A stretch of DNA of 64,000 nt. Source: Malania oleifera (taxonomy: Eukaryota; Streptophyta; Magnoliopsida; Santalales; Ximeniaceae). Under the pieces are notes generated by a model. That model was not told the DNA's origin and made no database searches. It saw nothing but the letters and a program-made list of their open reading frames with translations. A program made the translations under genes and the position numbers. The DNA is taken from assembly GCF_029873635.1 (NCBI RefSeq), contig NC_080420.1, positions 124,900,958 through 124,964,957 on the forward strand, in the 5' to 3' direction. This document shows positions 61,496 through 64,000 of the stretch, piece by piece (the stretch's first letter is position 1; every line of letters begins with the position of its first letter).

Positions 61496-63865
61496 TGTTG
61501 GTCTTACAAGGCTTAAAATCTTGTTATTATGTTTTGATGCTAACAAACAAGTGGAATTTAACATATTTGTATGAGTAATGTTATTTCAGGGCTCACATAT
61601 GAGAAAGCAAGGTCAAAGTTCTCAAAAGGATCAAATGAAGCTTAAATGAGTCAATGCATGGACTTAAAGATGATACATTAAACCTTGAAGAATATGAGGA
61701 CATGAATGAGTTGTTGAAAGCCAAGGAATATTAAAGTCAAAAGAGGCAAAGAAAGGCAAAGTGAGAAAGCTCAAAGAATATGAAAGCTTGAAGAAAAGAT
61801 GGACTCAATCCAAAGACAAAGCATGAAGACTCAAGAACCTAGAGTGTTAGATGTCTTAGAAGTCTCATGTAAGTGCTTTATTGTTTAAAATATCGTTTGA
61901 AATATTTTGAAGCTCTAAGGTTAACTTCTTGGACCTAGATACCTTTTAATATACTTGGAAAATAATTTTATAAGGTCAAAAATTATTTTAAAAAGGTTAG
62001 AATCATTTTTGGAATGAAAAGCACCAAAAAGAGTTTTTCCGAATGCTGTCAGTTTTTATACATCCGCATTGAGGTGAATTTTTATCTATCAAAATCTCTT
62101 TATTTTAAAATGTGTTCAACATGAAAGTTGTAGTATTTTCTCTTAGATTTCTTTTGACATTAAGAACACTTTATTTAGTGTTATACAGAAAAGTTATGGC
62201 CAAAACACTGAAGTGGGGTCACTGCTGTCAGACATCTAAATACTGTTCACAGAAGGCACTTCAGTTGTCTGAACAGCACACAGAACCACCTCAGATGTTT
62301 GAAATCATCACTTCAGATGTCTGAAGATTTTCTAAAAAAAAATAATGAGGCAGTAGCTGTTCAGACGTCTAAACCCGGCACTTCAGACATCTAAACTTGA
62401 CACCTCAAACGTCTGAACTCTACTTCAAACATCTAACCCTGTCTCTAGTTCATTTTTTTAAGGGGTTTCAGGAACTTCAGATGACTGAACTTGAATATTC
62501 AGACATCTGAGCACTGTTCAATGGGAAAATTTTTTAAATTCTAATATTTTAAAATATAGTCGTTTGAGCTCCAAACTTTCTAAAAATTTGGGAAACTCTC
62601 TAAGGAAACTTTTGCAACATGAAAACAAGTTTGAAAGCCTATAAATACATGATTTTACAAATCAAAATACATCCAAGAATTGAAAAATCTATTTTGAGAA
62701 GCTGAAAGCACTCTTATTCGTACAAGTTCTCTTACTCACTCATTGGAAAACTCTTTTGCTAAGATATTCTGAAGTGCTGATCCTTCTTCCTTTGAATTCC
62801 TACTGCTAATCCTCTTATAAGAAGGATATTGGTGAATTCTACACTTGAGCTTCATTCTATTTCATAATGATATTTTACATTCAAGTATATAGTGCTGAAA
62901 TTGTACTAACTTGTTCTTTGAGAGAGTATACTTGTACGCAGATCTTATCTTGTTTTTCTTGTAGTTCTTTGACGTTCCAAGGTTTGTTTGGATCGTTGGC
63001 TAAGCAAGGGGACATTGCTTAGAGAGGCGGGCTCTAGCCTAAAGAAGTGACTGAACGAGGGGACATCGTTCGGAGAGGTGGGCTATAGCCTAGTGAAGGA
63101 ATGTTTGAGCGTGGGGTATCACTTGTAAAGGTTTTGTTCCACCCATCAATGAAACAGGTTTAGTGAAACCTTTGGTGGTTTGCCAAAAGCGAGGACGTAA
63201 GCTGGGTATAAGCTGAACCTCGTAAAAATCTCTGTCTCACTCTCTCTTTCTCTATTCTTTATTTTCAGTGCATATTTAAATTGCGTGGATGGTTTAAATT
63301 TGAAAATCATATAAACTACATATATTTGGAAACCAAACAAACTTAAGGTTTAATTTTGATTTGGGTTGCAAAAACCAAAAGGAAGTACGTTGGTTACATC
63401 ATATCTTGCGGAAACCATACGGGAGTACATTACTTGGTTAACATCCCAAAGATAAATTAACCAAGAGTTTATTTGAGTTCTAAAAATTTGGAAAGAGTGA
63501 TTGGATTCATTTATACAGGGCTTTACATCAGTAAGTATAAATTCTCATTCACTACAGGGCTTGGTTCAAATTTGGCTAATATCAACAAACAACCATTTTG
63601 AGTTTTTATATTACATAAGTGTTGTGTATTGGCTTGTTTGTTTGCTTTCTAATTATAGTTGATTGGTTTGGTTGAATGATTGGATGTTTGTATGGTTAAG
63701 GATTAAATAAAGAAACTAAATTCTTGAGTGCTTAACAAATTAAACAAATAAGTCACGAATTGGTTAAAAGAAATAAAATAAGTTTAAGAATTCTAATAAG
63801 AAATTAAAAGAAATTTTTAAAATCCAATTCACCCCCCCCCTCTTGGGAATCTAGTCCTAATTTCA
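61496..63865 (+). mobile_element. Solo LTR, copia-like (2370 bp)
   Basis: TGTTGGTCTTACAAGG at 61496 to CCTAATTTCA at 63865. Flanks are CAGAT and TAGAT, a 5 bp duplication with one change, and the interrupted minus-strand ORF resumes on both sides, which confirms the limits. TATAAATA at 62640-62647. It shares start, end and the GAGGACGTAAGC...CCTCGTAAAAATC block with 43273-45073. Confidence 0.85.
62227..62510. repeat. TTCAGACGTCTGAA palindrome cluster
   Basis: About ten copies of TTCAGACGTCTGAA or variants (such as TTCAGATGTCTGAA and TTCAGACATCTAAA), ending about 130 bp upstream of TATAAATA at 62640. The 14 bp consensus is a perfect palindrome. Confidence 0.9.
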
Positions 63866-64000
63866 TAGATTCCTATCTCCGGATTGTGGTGCATATTCTT
63901 ATAGAATTCCTAAATCAGCTCGGGATGGTAGGAAGCGGTTGGCGGGGTCATGTAGTGGTCAAATTTCCTCATTTCGAGGATCGCAATGCAGCATTTTTTT
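63866..64000 (-). pseudogene. Outer element ORF, upstream piece (runs off window)
   Basis: On the minus strand this reads MRKFDHYMTPPTASYHPELI, a stop, then EFYKNMHHNPEIGI, directly continuing into WTTVVQGMG at 61490 when the solo LTR is ignored. The 5' part of the element lies beyond the window. Confidence 0.5.

Overview
This window comes from a plant nuclear genome, most likely a core eudicot. It holds one complete host gene, phytochrome A (PHYA), in a landscape made almost entirely of decayed and nested transposable elements. The plant assignment rests on the PHYA protein (1121 codons, phyA-type splice positions) and on typical angiosperm element families: Ty3/gypsy chromoviruses of Tekay/Del type, Ty1-copia, Athila-like non-autonomous LTR elements, CACTA transposons, and RTE and L1-type LINEs. 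No other host protein gene, tRNA, rRNA or CRISPR array was recognised.

Layout. 1-5570 is AT-rich sequence with a GC-rich promoter-like island (430-890), a Ty1-copia 5' end (minus, 3190-4566) and an RTE LINE 3' end (plus, 4567-5565). 5570-21120 is PHYA: a short promoter, a probable 5' UTR exon ending at 6427, a probable 5.8 kb 5' UTR intron that has taken in an L1-type LINE split by a solo LTR, then four coding exons (12246-14304, 14976-15792, 20083-20373, 20803-21001). The 4.3 kb second coding intron carries another old repeat. 21300-30655 holds copia remnants, a gypsy deletion derivative (TSD ACTCC), a 2.15 kb solo LTR (TSD ACATG) and a copia pol 3' end. 30661-35300 is the 5' half of a gypsy element, broken off against a CACTA remnant that ends at a clear TIR at 37620.

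37621-64000 is one nest, worked out from target-site duplications. A minus-strand non-autonomous element (LTR fragment at 37621-38290, broken ORF at 40311-40642, 60087-61490 and 63866-64000) was entered by an Athila-like element (40648-60081, TSD CCTTG) and by a solo LTR (61496-63865). The Athila-like element was in turn entered by a solo LTR (43273-45073, TSD GTCAT) and by a full chromovirus (45671-56503, TSD AGAAT). One LTR of that chromovirus was split by a further solo LTR (47209-48919).

The most unusual observation is that LTRs of several unrelated families each carry a cluster of one short palindromic or inverted word just upstream of their TATAAATA-type box. The word differs between families, and even between LTRs that look homologous, while the position is kept: about 130 bp in three copia-like LTRs and about 9 bp in the chromovirus LTRs. 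All family names and coordinates were read by eye; no alignment or database search was run.
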